A stretch of DNA of 64,000 nt from the NCBI GenBank assembly GCA_037013495.1, contig CM072801.1, forward strand, positions 29,996,001-30,060,000. The letters are read 5' to 3'. The translations under genes and the position numbers were made by a program. Every line of letters begins with the position of its first letter. The stretch's first letter is position 1. Source of the DNA: Hippophae tibetana (lineage: Eukaryota; Streptophyta; Magnoliopsida; Rosales; Elaeagnaceae). The notes beneath the pieces are model-generated. The model was not told the origin of the DNA. It saw only the letters and a list, made by a program, of their open reading frames with translations, and ran no database searches. Shown one piece after another: positions 1 to 11,910 of the stretch.

Positions 1-1712
1 ACTAAAAATATTTGTTAAGATATTAGAAGTTCACAGCGATTCATTTTTGTAAACTTTAATGATGAACATGATAAATATATTTGCATTTCTCCATCACTAC
101 TTGCACATTATCAAGAAATAGGTAACTTTTTTTCTTTTTTCTTTATCTTTAATTTACAATTGTTACATTGAGGACAATATAAGTTCTAGGTTGAGGGTGG
201 TGAAAAGTTACAATACTTAATTTCAAAAAATTTAACAATTTTAAAAACTTTTATGTTCACATTTTCATTTTTATTGTGTTTGATTTTATTTTCTTTATAT
301 GGTTTTGTAACTTTTAGAATTTTAGGATTAGTTTTAAAAAATTTCTTATAAAAATTTATCATTTTTTAAAATCAAATTTAAGTAAATAGTTAAGTTTTTT
401 GAAATGTTAGATTAATTTCTGAAAACATATCATTAAGTATATGGTAATTAGTTAGTTTTTGTCATGACTAATATTTCTTGATAAGGTGTAGAAATTATAT
501 TAAACCCAAAATCGATGTTTAGGAATCAAATAGTGGAGGATACCATCGTGAGGAATATTTTGAGCCCATTATTCTTATTTTAATGAAGTGTTATATATTT
601 ATTTTTCATTTACTTAAATTAAATGATTTAAGTAGAAATTGATAGTATATGTCTTTCTTCATTCATGCACGACTTCTATTAAAAAAGAGAGATATTTAAG
701 GTTACCTAAACAAATATAAACAAAAAAGACAAATATTAACCACTCACCTTACCGTATAAAAAACTTTGCAATTCGTAAATGGATCAACTCTCCTAAAAAA
801 TGAATTCTCTTATAAAAAAGAATACAAGAGAAAGATTTTTTTAAAAGAAATAGATGAAAATGAAAAGTATAATCTATATAATATGACTCAAAAAGCTTAA
901 ACACTTGTGAGAAATGGTTTAATGCAAAAGAATATATATGAAATAATTCCCTAAGAAGTCATTGTATTTCCTACATTTTCTAAAAAACATATTACTTGAT
1001 ATTTTTATTTGATAAATTTGATTTATGCATGAAAGAAATGTATAATATTTTATAAATCATTACATTTTATTACTTTCATGAGATCAACGTTAAAATAACA
1101 TTTTGAGCCTTTCTTTTTTATACATAAGTGACATATAAGTTCATTTTCATACATCAACTCTTTCGCATATAAATTAATATGAGTATTTGAACCCATATGA
1201 TTCAATATTTTTAAGAGTATTTATTTGTGAGAAATAGATTCGAAACGAATTCAAATTCTTGACACTTAGTTTGTGTAAAATTAAATTGATAAATTTTTTA
1301 TATGAAATATGAAAATGATTTTCAACTAATTATTATAATAAATCATGAATATTAGGAAGTTGAAATAATCTATGATTAAGATTTTAATTATGAAATTTAA
1401 AAGAGATTATAAGCATGAGATTTTTTATTTTTGTATTTTATTTTAGTCCTTTTACATTATTTTAAATTTTAGTTAAATTTTTATTTTATTTGTTTTATTT
1501 TCTTTTCATTTTTTGTTAATGTTTGTGGATATCATTATTGAAAACCCTCACAGGACTTAAAATCGTCCACTAGGAAAACTTAGGGATATAACGACTTGTT
1601 TCATATACTAAATGCAATCGATTCAATCCACGAAAGTGATTTAAAGTACTTTAATTTTTAGTTTTTATCGCTTTTTTTGCTAAGGGACTAGGAAACTGCT
1701 GGTTAAGGGTTG

Positions 1713-3440
1713 TAATGAATTCTTAAAAAGTACTAAAATTATCCTGATTTATACTTTAATTTATTAAATAGATTTATATTTGTATAATTTTATCATATGT
1801 TTATATAAATTTATTTTTTTCAGAATCACAAGTAGTTTTATTAAACTCGAAGAAAAATACAATAGGCAATACATCACAAATATGTTGATAAAAAATGGGA
1901 AAAAGTAAAAAAAAATAGAAAAATTGGACAAAATGGGTCAAAACGGTCAAAAATCTCAAAAATGTCGATTCCCGTATTCGCCTTGCGCATAGCCATCACA
2001 CGCTCGCATCGAGTTCCCCACGCGACAACACACACCCACGCCTATTACACATGCCCCACTCGTCAGCGTCCATCTGCCTCAAATCTTGCCCCCCACACAC
2101 GTACCAACCTATCCAAACGCATCCAAAATCATTTTTCAAGATATTTGCCACCTTTTTAGCTTTTTCTCACTTATATAAGAACCATCTCCCTCATTATAAA
2201 AATCATCCCTCAAATCCCAAAAATCACACATTTCTCTCTAGCTTTCTCTCTCTATAAAGTTTTCTTTGTTTTTTTAGTTTCTTTTTGTTTTAAAGTAATT
2301 CTCTTTTTTGAGAAGAACTAGCTATGTTTTTATAAATTTGTAATTTTTGATTCAATAAACGAAAATGCAAATCCGTTTGAAGGTTTTCCAAAAACAAAAT
2401 TTGCATCAAGGATTTGTAAGGATTCGTTTGAGATATAATTTTAAAATGAATTCTTTACAATTATTTTTATGTTTTATTCTTATATGTTATATTTAATTTG
2501 TCTGCGATTAAATTTAACATGACTAGCTGTTTGTAAATATGATTTAATAATAACATTGTTTTGCTTGCAAAATATTAAATAGGTAAAATCTTTCTATAAA
2601 ATAAATTAATTTTGTTTTTTTTCAAGATTTTATATTTAGAATGTTAGAGAAAAATTTATTATTTTTCAATAAAAACTTAAATCTGAAAATTAGATTTTAA
2701 AGTTTAATTATCTAGTCTGATTTAGAGTAGTACTATTTTATTTATTGGTATAATCGCCCGTTAGTTAGAGTGAAACTCTATTTCAAAGTATTGACTACAT
2801 ATTTTCATTAATGGTTTTAAAAATTGAAAGTTAGTACTCGGATAATTAAATTCTTAGGTTTAATTTAGACATCTTGAATAAAATTTAAAATATATAACCC
2901 CACCAAAGGTAACATTTAATTGGTTCATTTTCAATCTCTTCGAAAAAAGAATTAATTTAATTAACCAAATTAATTATCGACCTCACTCATAGGTGTTAAC
3001 TGATTTGTTTAATTATCAAATAATATTTAACCCCACCAAAGGTGGTACTTACATAAAAAAAAGAGTGAATCAATAAATATCAATTTATATCTTTAATAAC
3101 CTAAATAATATGACCAAACATAATTAACTTAATTATTATATCCATAAATACTCTACTATTATCAAGGATAAAAATTTGCATAATTGTTTATTGAATTCAT
3201 ATCTATGTTTTATTTTTTTATGTTATTAGATTAAGAAACACAAAAATCAAAATACCGAGATAAGATGTTTTGGATTTAATTTTGTTTTTAAAAGTTTGTA
3301 TAATAAATTAAAAACCACATATATTCTTTCCTTAGATCGACCTTGAGAGTATACTTGTAATTTTCTATAAAATGATTCGTATACTTGCAAAAGTTTTACA
3401 AATATAAAACTAAAGTATCTGCAAGATCGATATTGCTAAC
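1713..3440 (+). repeat. 3' LTR of the Athila-like element
   Basis: It starts as TAATGAATTC, where better-kept family members have TGATGAGTGC, directly after the G-rich tract. Landmarks shared with the LTR at 44611-46580 occur in order. They are the GGTCAAAA-rich stretch (about 1928-1965), a GC-rich block (about 1965-2100), a TATA box, CCCCACCAAAGGT blocks (about 2898 and 3030), and the ATCGACCTTG stretch near 3337. The last few bases of the LTR cannot be fixed by eye. Confidence 0.7.
2171..2179 (+). promoter_or_regulatory. TATA box of the LTR promoter
   Basis: TTATATAAG stands in the expected place in the LTR, just after the GC-rich block and before a CT-rich stretch (CTCTCTAGC, CTCTCTCTA) that would be the transcribed leader. 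The homologous LTR at 44611-46580 has its TATA motif in the same relative position. Confidence 0.45.
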
Positions 3441-3770
3441 CCGATGCCAGTCTCGTCTCATCGGTATTAAACCTGCAAAATAAATCTTTCAATGACTCAT
3501 CCTTTCCCTACTATAGGGTCAACAGGTATGCCAATGTCTTTGGCCTTGCTCTCTTGGCTGAGAAGTGAGATAAGAACTATTTCCCAAATTTTGTGAAGGA
3601 AATAATAGTGTTGGGCTTCAAAGTTCGATACTAAGCTCTGTCCTTATCTGTCAAAGTTAGTTGGAAGGCCAGACATCTTACGACATCATTGTAGGAATAA
3701 AGATCCATCCAACCTTTGAAATTTTCTAAATGTTCCAATGCGTCTTTAGTGACATCAACTCGTGACATAT
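3441..3770 (-). pseudogene. Tat-like gag fragment downstream of the repeat
   Basis: Minus-strand translation gives MSRVDVTKDALEHLENFKGW followed by LTLTDKDRA and YRTLKPNTII. This is the pattern of Tat-type gag (DPLEHL...F...M..Y...DAV.CRAF..TL...A..WY..L). A gag after integrase is out of order for one element, so this is more likely a second, fused copy or a rearranged piece than part of the same reading unit. It is broken. Confidence 0.6.
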
Positions 3771-4218
3771 AATATTGGGGGAGATTACTCTCCCCGGTCT
3801 ATGACCAAGGTCATCAACTCTCTCTTCAGTGTTAGAGCATTCTACCTGGTTCCTGACCGAGATGATCAACTCATAACACATAATATTAGGGGAGAGTGCT
3901 CTACCTGCTCTGTGACTAAGGTGATCAACTCTCTCTTTAGTGTTAGAGCACTCTACTTGTTCCTAACTAAGGTGATCAACTCATGACATGTAGTATTGAG
4001 GAAGAATGCTCAACTTGGTCTGTGACCAAGGTGATCAACTCTCTCTTCAGTGTTAGAATGTTGTACTTGGTTCTTGATCGAGGTGATCAGCTCGTGACAT
4101 GTAATATTAGAGAAGAATACTCTACCTAGTTTATGACCAAGGTGATAAACTCCTAACATGTAATATTATGGAAGAATGCTCTACCTAGTCTGTGACCAAG
4201 GTGATCAACTCGTGACTT
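3762..4218. repeat. Short tandem repeat, alternating 59-bp and 52-bp units
   Basis: The phrase GATCAACTC recurs with ends at 3820, 3872, 3931, 3982, 4041, 4093, 4152 and 4211. The spacings are 52, 59, 51, 59, 52, 59 and 59. One unit contains GTGACATGTAATATTAG and the other CTCTTCAGTGTTAGAGC, so the basic period is about 111 bp with the last unit made of two 59-bp halves. It lies between integrase and the gag-like fragment of the Tat-like element, a usual place for tandem repeats in the 3' untranslated region of this group. Confidence 0.85.
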
Positions 4219-4239
4219 GTAATTTTCGAGTGTCGTTGC

Positions 4240-4848
4240 TTTCCAAAAGTGATACTTTTTCAAGTGTTTAGTGTTCTAAATTGCACTATCCTTAGCTCCA
4301 TCGATGTTTCTCCATAGGTAGGCCCTTTCTAATGTCACCTTGATTATTTGGTATAAACCCTCCCAATTTGCACCCAACTTGCTAGTCATCGACTACTTTT
4401 TGCTAGGTAATACCCTTCTTAGAATCTAATCACCTATGGTGAAAGTCTTGAAACACACAACTTTGTTGTAAGATGTCTTAGAATCTAATCCATTACTCTT
4501 TTTTTCTTCTTCTATGAAGGTCAATTCAACTGCTCTACTTGTAGCGTTCTATTCCTCAATTAGGGTTGATCTCATAGTGGGCACTATGATATCAATTGGT
4601 ATCACTGTCTCAATCCCATATACTAACTACAATGCTCCAAGTAGCTCCTTTACGCATATTCCTTTAGCACCCTTCAACCTTTTCTTTAGTAGGTTTATTA
4701 TCAACTTATTAGAAGACTCTACCTGACTGTTGGCTTGTGGATAATATAACATTGAGGGGAACATCTAGATTTTTAATTGTTGGAAAACTATTTGATGGTA
4801 CGACCTATAAATTTTCTTTCATTATTGGTAACAAGCTCCTTGGGTAAG
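4240..4848 (-). pseudogene. Tat-like integrase, C-terminal part
   Basis: Minus-strand translation shows SKLGANWEGLYQIIKV and later HLKKYH. This matches the C-terminal stretch of Tat-type integrases (KLGPNWEGPY...V, WN..HLK.YY). Further upstream on the same strand are LKKRLKGAKG and IETVIPIDI, matching the end of the catalytic core (RRLE..KG, TEAVIPVEI). The reading is broken. It was once continuous with the integrase piece that starts at 12141. Confidence 0.65.
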
Positions 4849-6328
4849 TGATGCTTATTTTCGCAAGTGTATGAATCGTTCAAGTAATAAAGTGTACAAA
4901 AAGTATGGATATCGAACCCATAAGGAATGACGTTACTAAGTACCGAAATTGACTAACCCTAATTTTATTTGAAAACCGAATTGTTGAAATTGTTTTAAAA
5001 GCAAATTAACATAAAACTAAACGTAAATAACAAAATTTAATGTTGTTCACAAATGATTAAAAACGCTAAGGCATTTGATTTCGCTAAATCAATTCAATCC
5101 GATTTCAAGTCATGTTATATGAGAATCAAAGCTAAAAGTGATGGTTGAAAAACCCAAACTTATCTAATACTCTCTCTCAAGTTATATTAGAATTACTTAT
5201 CTATGAAAACCAACTATATTTCTATGAAGATTTAATCACAAATAAGCACATTACGATTTATGGAATTTCTAGAATAACCACATACATCATGCATTAGGTG
5301 TCAAACTCGCATTCAACATACGGTATTTATCACAAGAAGCATTCATTACACATCTCCTCTCGGTCTCAATATAATGCAACAAATAATTTAAATCTTGATC
5401 AGAAATTTAAAAGCATTAATCATGGAAATAAATACTCAACTTGAAAACAATGAATTCATATAACGATAACACAAGAAATCAGATTTTCTTGATTCAACTA
5501 CATCATAGCCTTAGCAAAAATGAATTAGTTCATAACGAAATTAAGAACAAACATATTCTCAATTGAATCCATGAACAAACAATCAGAATAAACTGCAGAA
5601 AATAAAAGCTAAGGAGAAGAGATGAAGACTTGGTAGCAACAATGGTGATGATCCTTCAAGCTTCTCCAACCTTTCTCTCCAAAATTTCCTTTTCTCCTCC
5701 AAAAATAACTTAGATCTGCCCTCTCTACCGTCCCCCTCTTTTCCATCATAATGTATATATAGATCTAGGGTTTGGGGGGCAATTTTGGAACAAAACAACA
5801 AAAAAAATGTGTTTTCGGACGAAACTCGCCGGCGGCGACATTATTCTCGCCGCGGCGAGATTTCTGGAAAATTAAATTTTGGGTTTTGGATTTTGGCCGG
5901 CGGTGAGATTCTTTGGCCGGCGGCGAGAATTATTTTACCAAAATTTGTGCTCTCGGGAAGATTTTTGCCAGGATTTTAGCCGGCGGTGAGATGAATATGG
6001 CCGACGGTGAGATACTTTGGCCGGCGGCGAGATTTACTTGGCCAAAAACCGTGCTCCCTGCATGATTTTCAACATTTTCTCCGTAAGGCTTTCGTCGGTG
6101 GCGAAATTCCAAATTTTGAAATTTTGTTCTCTTTTTATTTTCATTCAATCCCGATCATTGTACTTTGTCCCTAACTTCTCCAAAATCATGATTTTACCTG
6201 AAATTGCACTTTAAACACGAAATACCCGTGAAATGACATTTGTTGATTAAATAATCAAATAAACACAATTTTCACACAAATATCAACATTTAAATCATAA
6301 CAAAAGTGCAATAATTTAGCTCTTATCA
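4849..6328 (-). repeat. 3' LTR of the young Athila-like element
   Basis: 1480 bp, bounded on the + strand by TGATGCTTAT and GCTCTTATCA (sense TGATAAGAGC...ATAAGCATCA). It is near-identical to 10599-12140 apart from about 15 single differences and one 62-bp shorter GC-rich tract. A GC-rich block of GGCCGGCGGCGAGA-type repeats lies at about 5820-6030. Confidence 0.95.
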
Positions 6329-6341
6329 ACAACCCCCAACC
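6329..6341 (-). other. Polypurine tract of the young element
   Basis: The sense strand reads GGTTGGGGGTTGT immediately before the LTR start TGATAAGAGC. A G-rich tract abutting the 3' LTR is the usual plus-strand primer of Ty3/gypsy elements. Confidence 0.8.
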
Positions 6342-8160
6342 AGCTTCTTGCTAGTCTCTAGCAAGAAAAGCGATCTATGAATAATTTAAAAGGAGACATT
6401 AAAAGAAAAATTCAAAGGAAATTTATTCTATTTACAACATTGCATTAAGTGTATGCAATAAGCCTTTAAACCCCTAGGCGGCCCTAGTAGGACGAGTTGT
6501 AGTCTCGTGAGGGCTTCCAATGATGATACCCACATACATCTTACCTATAACTATCCTAAGTTAAAACAATAAAATCACATAACAAATAATTTGCACAAAT
6601 GTCTCAAAAATTGTAAATAACACCCAACATATAGAATAATTAAATGTCACCTAAGCTTTAAGAAATCTCAAATGCCAATTTCACTTTTGTTTTTTGACTC
6701 TTAAACATCCATCAAACCACAAACCAATAGCCATAATGCTCGGATAATATTATGCATAACATCCACAAACAAAAAGGTGAAATCTCAAACTCCATAGGCT
6801 CACTTTTCAAACCTCTCTCCACTAATGAAGGAAAAATACACCACTTTGGATCAATAGGACTTTATGAGGCTTGTAATGTTAGGCTTAGGTATTTGGTTAA
6901 GAAAGAACAGGAAGTGTCAAAATACAAATAGTAGCACTTATTAGATTAAACACAACCAATTAAGTAAAAGAGTAACACCATTTAACCCAAATTGTTTCTT
7001 CCGATCGTAACCCATTTTTCCAAAGATAAACCAACTTCTTCCTCAATTTTTTTTCCACCTCAGTATATCAATCACTAACACTCTTTTATTTACTAGAGTG
7101 TGAAGGCCTTTTTTTTTGAAACACAACCCCCAACCAATTTCTTCCAATATATGTGAAAGAATTATTATTTTATTTTATTTTTTTATTCCATCCTTACTCC
7201 AATTGCTCTTGAAAAGTTTGTGTTCAAAATTAAGTGCTCTTAACAAATAAGGTAGGAATTATATATATATATTTTCGGCTCAATAGAAGGTAGGTTATAT
7301 AAGGCAAAAAGAAAGAAAAGTAAGGCTAACAATATATTTAAATAGGCTCAAAGAGGTAACTAGTGATATAAGGATAACAAGGTAGGCTTAAAATGGCACA
7401 ATCGATCCAAAAATGGCCTACATCATATCCTAAACAGTGCAATTCCAAATTATTTCGCCTCAAGAGGTTTTCAAATGAGTTCTAGAGTTTGTTGAGATCA
7501 CAAAAATATTCATGAAAAATTCGCACATAAGACTTCTCTAAGCATTTAGACTAATCAACCAAATCATACCACATACCAAAAGAGTCGCCAACTAGGTAAA
7601 ATCAACATTTGAAATTCTCTTTAAACCGAAGCAAAATTTAATGTCTTCTAACAGCTACTTGTTATCACAATCACATTATTATCATCAACGTGCAAATTAA
7701 AATAAGTAAAATGTAAATAAAATAAAATAAAAATAAAAATAGACATAAGACAATAAACAAATAAAAGAAATTAAATCAAAATGCAGAAAAATAAATGGAA
7801 AATCAAAATTAAACACAAATAAAAACACAAACAAAACTAATAAAAATGAAGGGAAGAAACGATTTACCGTTTACTGCACCCCCAACCAAAACCTTACATT
7901 GTCCTCAATGTAAGAAAGGAAAGAGAGATCTCCTTTCTGCCAGCAGTGAAACTGCCCTCGCCGGTGGTGAACGTAAGATTTTTTTTTTCTTAGATGGGAT
8001 GGGATGGCATTGGCTTTAGCTCAATCTTGTTGGCTCCATTCTTTACCACTGAGGTTGGAGTTTCATTTGTTCCCAACTCCTTAAATGTTTTATCACTGCA
8101 TAAATGTTCATTAGGTGCTGCTAGTAATTCAGAACATTGTCTCGTCCCCTCATCTTCCTC
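6342..8160 (-). other. Non-coding 3' region of the young element
   Basis: 1.8 kb with no credible coding sequence, lying where a full Athila element would have pol and its 3' region. Two conserved marks stand out. The stretch near 6465-6530 (AAACCCCTAGG, CCCTAGTAGGACGAGTTG) recurs at 41845-41885 in the other family. The palindrome and G-tract lie at 7877-7911. The rest is A-rich low-complexity sequence with a short (AT)n run near 7260. Confidence 0.6.
7877..7911 (-). other. Conserved palindrome and second G-rich tract
   Basis: On the sense strand the palindrome ACATTGAGGACAATGT (7911-7896) is followed closely by a second polypurine-like tract GGTTGGGGGTG (7887-7877). The same pair occurs at 165-200, 54167-54203 and 62778-62814 in the other Athila-like copies. 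Its role is unknown. It resembles an internal polypurine tract. Confidence 0.7.
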
Positions 8161-9048
8161 CTAAATTGTTGCAGATTTCACAAGGCAAGCATCTAGTGGT
8201 AGCAATGAAGTTCTCTCCTCAAAAGTTTCCGAGATTAACCCGTCAAGAGTATTAATTTGAAAACAAGAATGTACATCACTTGGAAATTTTGTTTCTTCAA
8301 AAACATCAAAAGTTACTTGTTCATCTTGCACCCGTAGAATGAGCTTTCCTTGCTGAACATCAATCAATGTTCTTCCAGTTGCAAGGAATGGTCTACCCAA
8401 TATCAACGGTATCTCTCTATCTTCCTCCATGTCAAGCACCACGAAATCTACAGGGAAAATAAACTTCCCGACTTTAATTAAAACATCCTCAATTACTCCT
8501 AGAGGATATTTTACTGATCAATCCGCTAATTGTAAAGAGATTGAAGTGGACTTCACTTCTCCCAGGCCTAGTTTCCTGAAAACTGAAAGTGGCATCAAAT
8601 TAATGCTTGCTCCTAAATCACATAGGACTTTATCAAAATTGCAATTTCCTATAGTACAAGGTATAGTAAAACTCCCTGGGTCTTTCAATTTCTGTGGCAG
8701 TTTTCTTTGAAGAACTGCACTGCACTCCTCATTTAGCATGACAGTTTCATTATCTCCCAACCTCCTCTTCTTCGATAAAATTTTCTTCATGAATTTTGCA
8801 TACTTAGGCATTTGTTCCAACATCTTTGCAAAAGGAATGTTAATATGCAATTTCTTAAAAATATCCAGAAATTTATCGAATTGATTATCAAGCTTTTTCT
8901 TATTCAATCGTTGAGGATATGGGATAGGAGGCTCATATTTTGCATATGGGGAAGGTTGAATATCTTGGGATCTTGATGGCTTTTCTTTAGATTCTTCCAT
9001 CTTTTTCTCCGATTTCCTTTGATTCTCAAGTTCTTTACCAATTCTCAA
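8161..9048 (-). pseudogene. Retroviral-type aspartic protease region of the young element
   Basis: Contains the protease active-site pattern LCDLGASINLMPLSVF and the downstream VLDMEEDREIPLILGRPFLA (flap and second conserved motif). Both are characteristic of Athila-type protease. The upstream part, with YPQRLNKKKLDNQFDKFLDI and PFAKMLEQMPKYAKFMK, is the usual gag-protease linker. The enzyme would cleave the gag polyprotein. The region has about two breaks, and no RT follows. Confidence 0.8.
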
Positions 9049-9132
9049 TGTGATAGCCTTTACATGCTCTGTGGGATTTATTGTGTCACTAGGCAGCGAT
9101 CCTTGAGACCTTTCTGCAATCTGCTTTGAAAG

Positions 9133-10386
9133 CTACCCCAGTTGGTTTTGGATGTCCCTGTTGATTGCCTCTTGATTTCTGAAATTTGCTCTTGTCTCCT
9201 CAATGAACTTTCCTAAAATTTCTTCCAAATTTGTTTGTTTTTTCTCTTGGGGTTGGTAGGAAGATGATGACGGTTTGAATCCCCCTTGGTTATTTCCCCA
9301 TGACAAATTTGGATGATTTCTCCAACCTGGATTGTAGGTGTTCGAGTATGGGTTATGTTGAGGTTTTTGGAAATTTGAAACATAATTTGCTTGCTCAGCA
9401 TTTGGTGAAGCAAATGGATTTCCAACTTGGCACTCGATACTAGCATGATTTCCACCACATAAATCACATTGTGCAGTTGGTTTGGATTCGAATTTGGAGG
9501 ACAAAGAATCCATCTTTCTTGAAAGAACAGCAACTTGAGCCGACAAAGCATTCACTGAATCAATTTCATGCACTGCTGCTGATCTTTTTGCAATTACCCG
9601 CTCTGAATGCCACTGATTGTTGTTTTCTGCCATAATCTCTAACAACTCATGAGCATCCTCCGGTGTTTTTCCCATTAAAGACCCTCCAGCTGCAGCATCA
9701 ATCATTGCACGATAGTTTGAAACCAACCCATTATAAAATGTAGAGACTTGCAGCCAAATTGGTATACCATGATGTGGGCATTTCCTCAACATTTCTTTGA
9801 ATCTTTCCCAAGCTTCATACAATGATTCTTGGTCATATTGTGTAAAAGATGTGATTTCATTCCTCAATTTTGCCGTCTTAGCCGGAGGAAAGAACTTGGA
9901 CAAGAATTTTTGAACCAATTCATTCCATGTCATAATTGATCCTGGTGGTAATGAGTTTAGCCACTCCTTGGCTTTGTCCCGAAGTGAAAAAGGAAAAACC
10001 CTCAATCTTATAGCATCTTCAGACACACCATTTATCTTGTAAAGATCACACACCTCCAGAAAGTAAGCAATATGTGCATTTGGATCATCCTTTGACATCC
10101 CCCCAAACTGATTTGATTGAACCATTTGGATAAAGGATGGTTTTATCTCAAAGTTATTGGCTTGAATAGTTGGCCTCCTTATACCCGAAGTAGTCCCAGC
10201 AACATTAGGCGCAGCATAATCCCTCAAAGCTCTACGATTTCCACCTCCTTCAACAAATGGTGGATCCATGGCTAATTGTCTATTAGGAGCTGAAGTTGAA
10301 CGTCTTCTCTCTCGGTTTAGACGCCTATATGTTCTATCAATCTCCGGATCAAATGGTAGAAGGTTAAGGCTTCTTGTACGTCTCAT
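9133..10386 (-). CDS. Athila-like gag (capsid and nucleocapsid) protein, 417 residues
   Basis: Structural capsid protein that would package the element RNA. The retrotransposon-gag domain runs from about residue 75 to 250 with the hallmarks SEDAIRLRVFPFSLRDKAKE, WLNSLPPGSI, FFPPAKTAKLRNEI, SLYEAWERFK and MIDAAAGG. A zinc-knuckle-like motif CDLCGGNHASIEC lies near residue 310, and the C-terminal part is rich in Asn and Gln. The frame is open throughout and starts about 190 bases after the primer-binding site, as expected for the first gene of an LTR element. Its intactness fits the low LTR divergence. It belongs to the fossil element 4849-12140 and is not a host gene. Confidence 0.88.
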   Translation of the reverse strand: MRRTRSLNLLPFDPEIDRTYRRLNRERRRSTSAPNRQLAMDPPFVEGGGNRRALRDYAAPNVAGTTSGIRRPTIQANNFEIKPSFIQMVQSNQFGGMSKDDPNAHIAYFLEVCDLYKINGVSEDAIRLRVFPFSLRDKAKEWLNSLPPGSIMTWNELVQKFLSKFFPPAKTAKLRNEITSFTQYDQESLYEAWERFKEMLRKCPHHGIPIWLQVSTFYNGLVSNYRAMIDAAAGGSLMGKTPEDAHELLEIMAENNNQWHSERVIAKRSAAVHEIDSVNALSAQVAVLSRKMDSLSSKFESKPTAQCDLCGGNHASIECQVGNPFASPNAEQANYVSNFQKPQHNPYSNTYNPGWRNHPNLSWGNNQGGFKPSSSSYQPQEKKQTNLEEILGKFIEETRANFRNQEAINRDIQNQLG

Positions 10387-10574
10387 ACAAAAATCCTACA
10401 ACCAGAAAATCAACTAACACAAAAACAACACAAAGTTACTTTTTTTTTCTTTTTTATGATAAATAAAATAAAACAGCAAAATAAACAAAATTAAAAATGG
10501 AAGAAGGATAAAGCAAATTAACTTCAAATTAAAACTAAGATTAGGTAGTATCGATATTAATAAAATCAAACCAT

Positions 10575-10592
10575 TCCCCGGCAACGGTGCCT
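10575..10592 (-). other. Primer-binding site (tRNA-Asp type)
   Basis: The sense strand reads AGGCACCGTTGCCGGGGA six bases after the end of the 5' LTR. The site complementary to the 3' end of tRNA-Asp is TGGCGCCGTTGCCGGGGA, so 16 of 18 bases match. tRNA-Asp priming is typical of Athila elements. Confidence 0.85.
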
Positions 10593-11501
10593 AAAACTTG
10601 ATGCTTATTTTCGCAAGTGTATGAATCGTTCAAGTAATAAAGTGTACAAAAAGTATGGATATCGAACCCACAAGGAATGGCGTTACTAAGTACCGAAATT
10701 GACTAACCCTAATTTTATTTGAAAACCGAATTGTTGAAATTGTTTTAAAAGCAAATTAACATAAAACTAAACGTAAATAACAAAATTTAATGTTGTTCAC
10801 AAATGATTAAAAACGCTAAGGCATTTGATTTCGCTAAATCAATTCAATCCGATTTCAAGTCATGTTATATGAGAATCAAAGCTAAAAGTGATGGTTGAAA
10901 AACCCAAACTTATCTAATACTCTCTCTCAAGTTATATTAGAATTACTTATCTATGAAAACCAACTATATTTCTATGAAGATTTAATCACAAATAAGCACA
11001 TTACGATTTATGGAATTTCTAGAATAACCACATACATCATGCATTAGGTGTCAAACTCGCATTCAACATACGGTATTTATCACAAGAAGCATTCATTACA
11101 CATCTCCTCTCGGTCTCAATATAATGCAACAAATAATTTAAATCTTGATCAGAAATTTAAAAGCATTAATCATGGAAATAAATACTCAACTTGAAAACAA
11201 TGAATTCATATAACGATAACACAAGAAATCAGATTTTCTTGATTCAACTACATCATAGCCTTAGCAAAAATGAATTAGTTCATAACGAAATTAAGAACAA
11301 ACATATTCTCAATTGAATCCATGAACAAACAATCGGAATAAACTGCAGAAAATAAAAGCTAAGGAGAAGAGATGAAGACTTGGTAGCAACAATGGTGATG
11401 ATCCTTCAAGCTTCTCCAACCTTTCTCTCCAAAATTTCATTTTCTCCTCCAAAAATAACTTAGATCTGCCCTCTCTACCGTCCCCCTCTTTTCCATCATA
11501 A

Positions 11502-11515
11502 TGTATATATAGATC
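11502..11515 (-). promoter_or_regulatory. TATA box of the 5' LTR promoter
   Basis: The minus strand reads ATCTATATATACAT, downstream of the GC-rich block and about 900 bases before the LTR end. It is the best core-promoter candidate of this LTR. The same motif is kept in the 3' LTR near 5750-5763. Confidence 0.5.
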
Positions 11516-11574
11516 TAGGGTTTGGGGGGCAATTTTGGAACAAAACAACAAAAAAAATGTGTTTTCGGACGAAA

Positions 11575-11910
11575 CTCGCCGGCGGCGACATTATTCTCGC
11601 CGCGGCGAGATTTCTGGAAAATTAAATTTTGGGTTTTGGATTTTGGCCGGCGGCGAGATGCTTTGGCCGACGGCCAACATAATGTGGCCGACGGCCAACA
11701 TAATGTGGCCGGCGGTGAGATTCTTTGGCCGGCGGCGAGAATTATTTTACCAAAATTTGTGCTCTCGGGAAGATTTTCGCCAGGATTTTAGCCGGCGGCG
11801 AGATGAATATGGCCGACGGCGAGATACTTTGGCCGGCGGCGAGATTCACTTGGCCAAAATCCGTGCTCCCTGCATGATTTTCAACATTTTCTCTGTAAGG
11901 CTTTCGCCGG
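11575..11910 (-). repeat. GC-rich minisatellite inside the 5' LTR
   Basis: Irregular tandem copies of GGCCGGCGGCGAGA and GGCCGACGGCCAACATAATG in an otherwise AT-rich LTR, rich in CG and CHG sites. Copy number differs between the two LTRs of the same insertion. The 3' LTR block at about 5820-6090 lacks about 62 bp. Confidence 0.85.

Larger units (their letters stand above)
1..3440 (+). mobile_element. Athila-like Ty3/gypsy element, 3' part with 3' LTR
   Basis: Bases 1-1712 are the non-coding 3' region that follows integrase in Athila-like elements. They match, in reverse complement, 52839-54370 and 61837-62990, including the palindrome around 165-180 and the G-rich tract at 186-200. A polypurine tract at about 1701-1712 leads into the LTR. 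No coding part lies in the window because the element enters from the left edge. It is a broken, fairly old copy, with the LTR clearly diverged from the other LTRs of the same family here. The right end at about 3440 abuts Tat-like sequence, and I saw no target duplication. Confidence 0.75.

Noticed and set aside
1962-2257. Two short plus-strand open frames near 2 kb
   Set aside because: They lie in the GC-rich block and leader of an LTR and have low-complexity His/Pro-rich products.
3762-4211. Possible CRISPR-like array
   Set aside because: The repeats are contiguous 52/59-bp units without unique spacers, in a plant retroelement.
5583-6214. Open frames in the LTRs at 5583-6214 and 11309-12026
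   Set aside because: Paired because the two LTRs are near-identical. They are read through the GGCCGGCGGCGAGA minisatellite and contain no domain.
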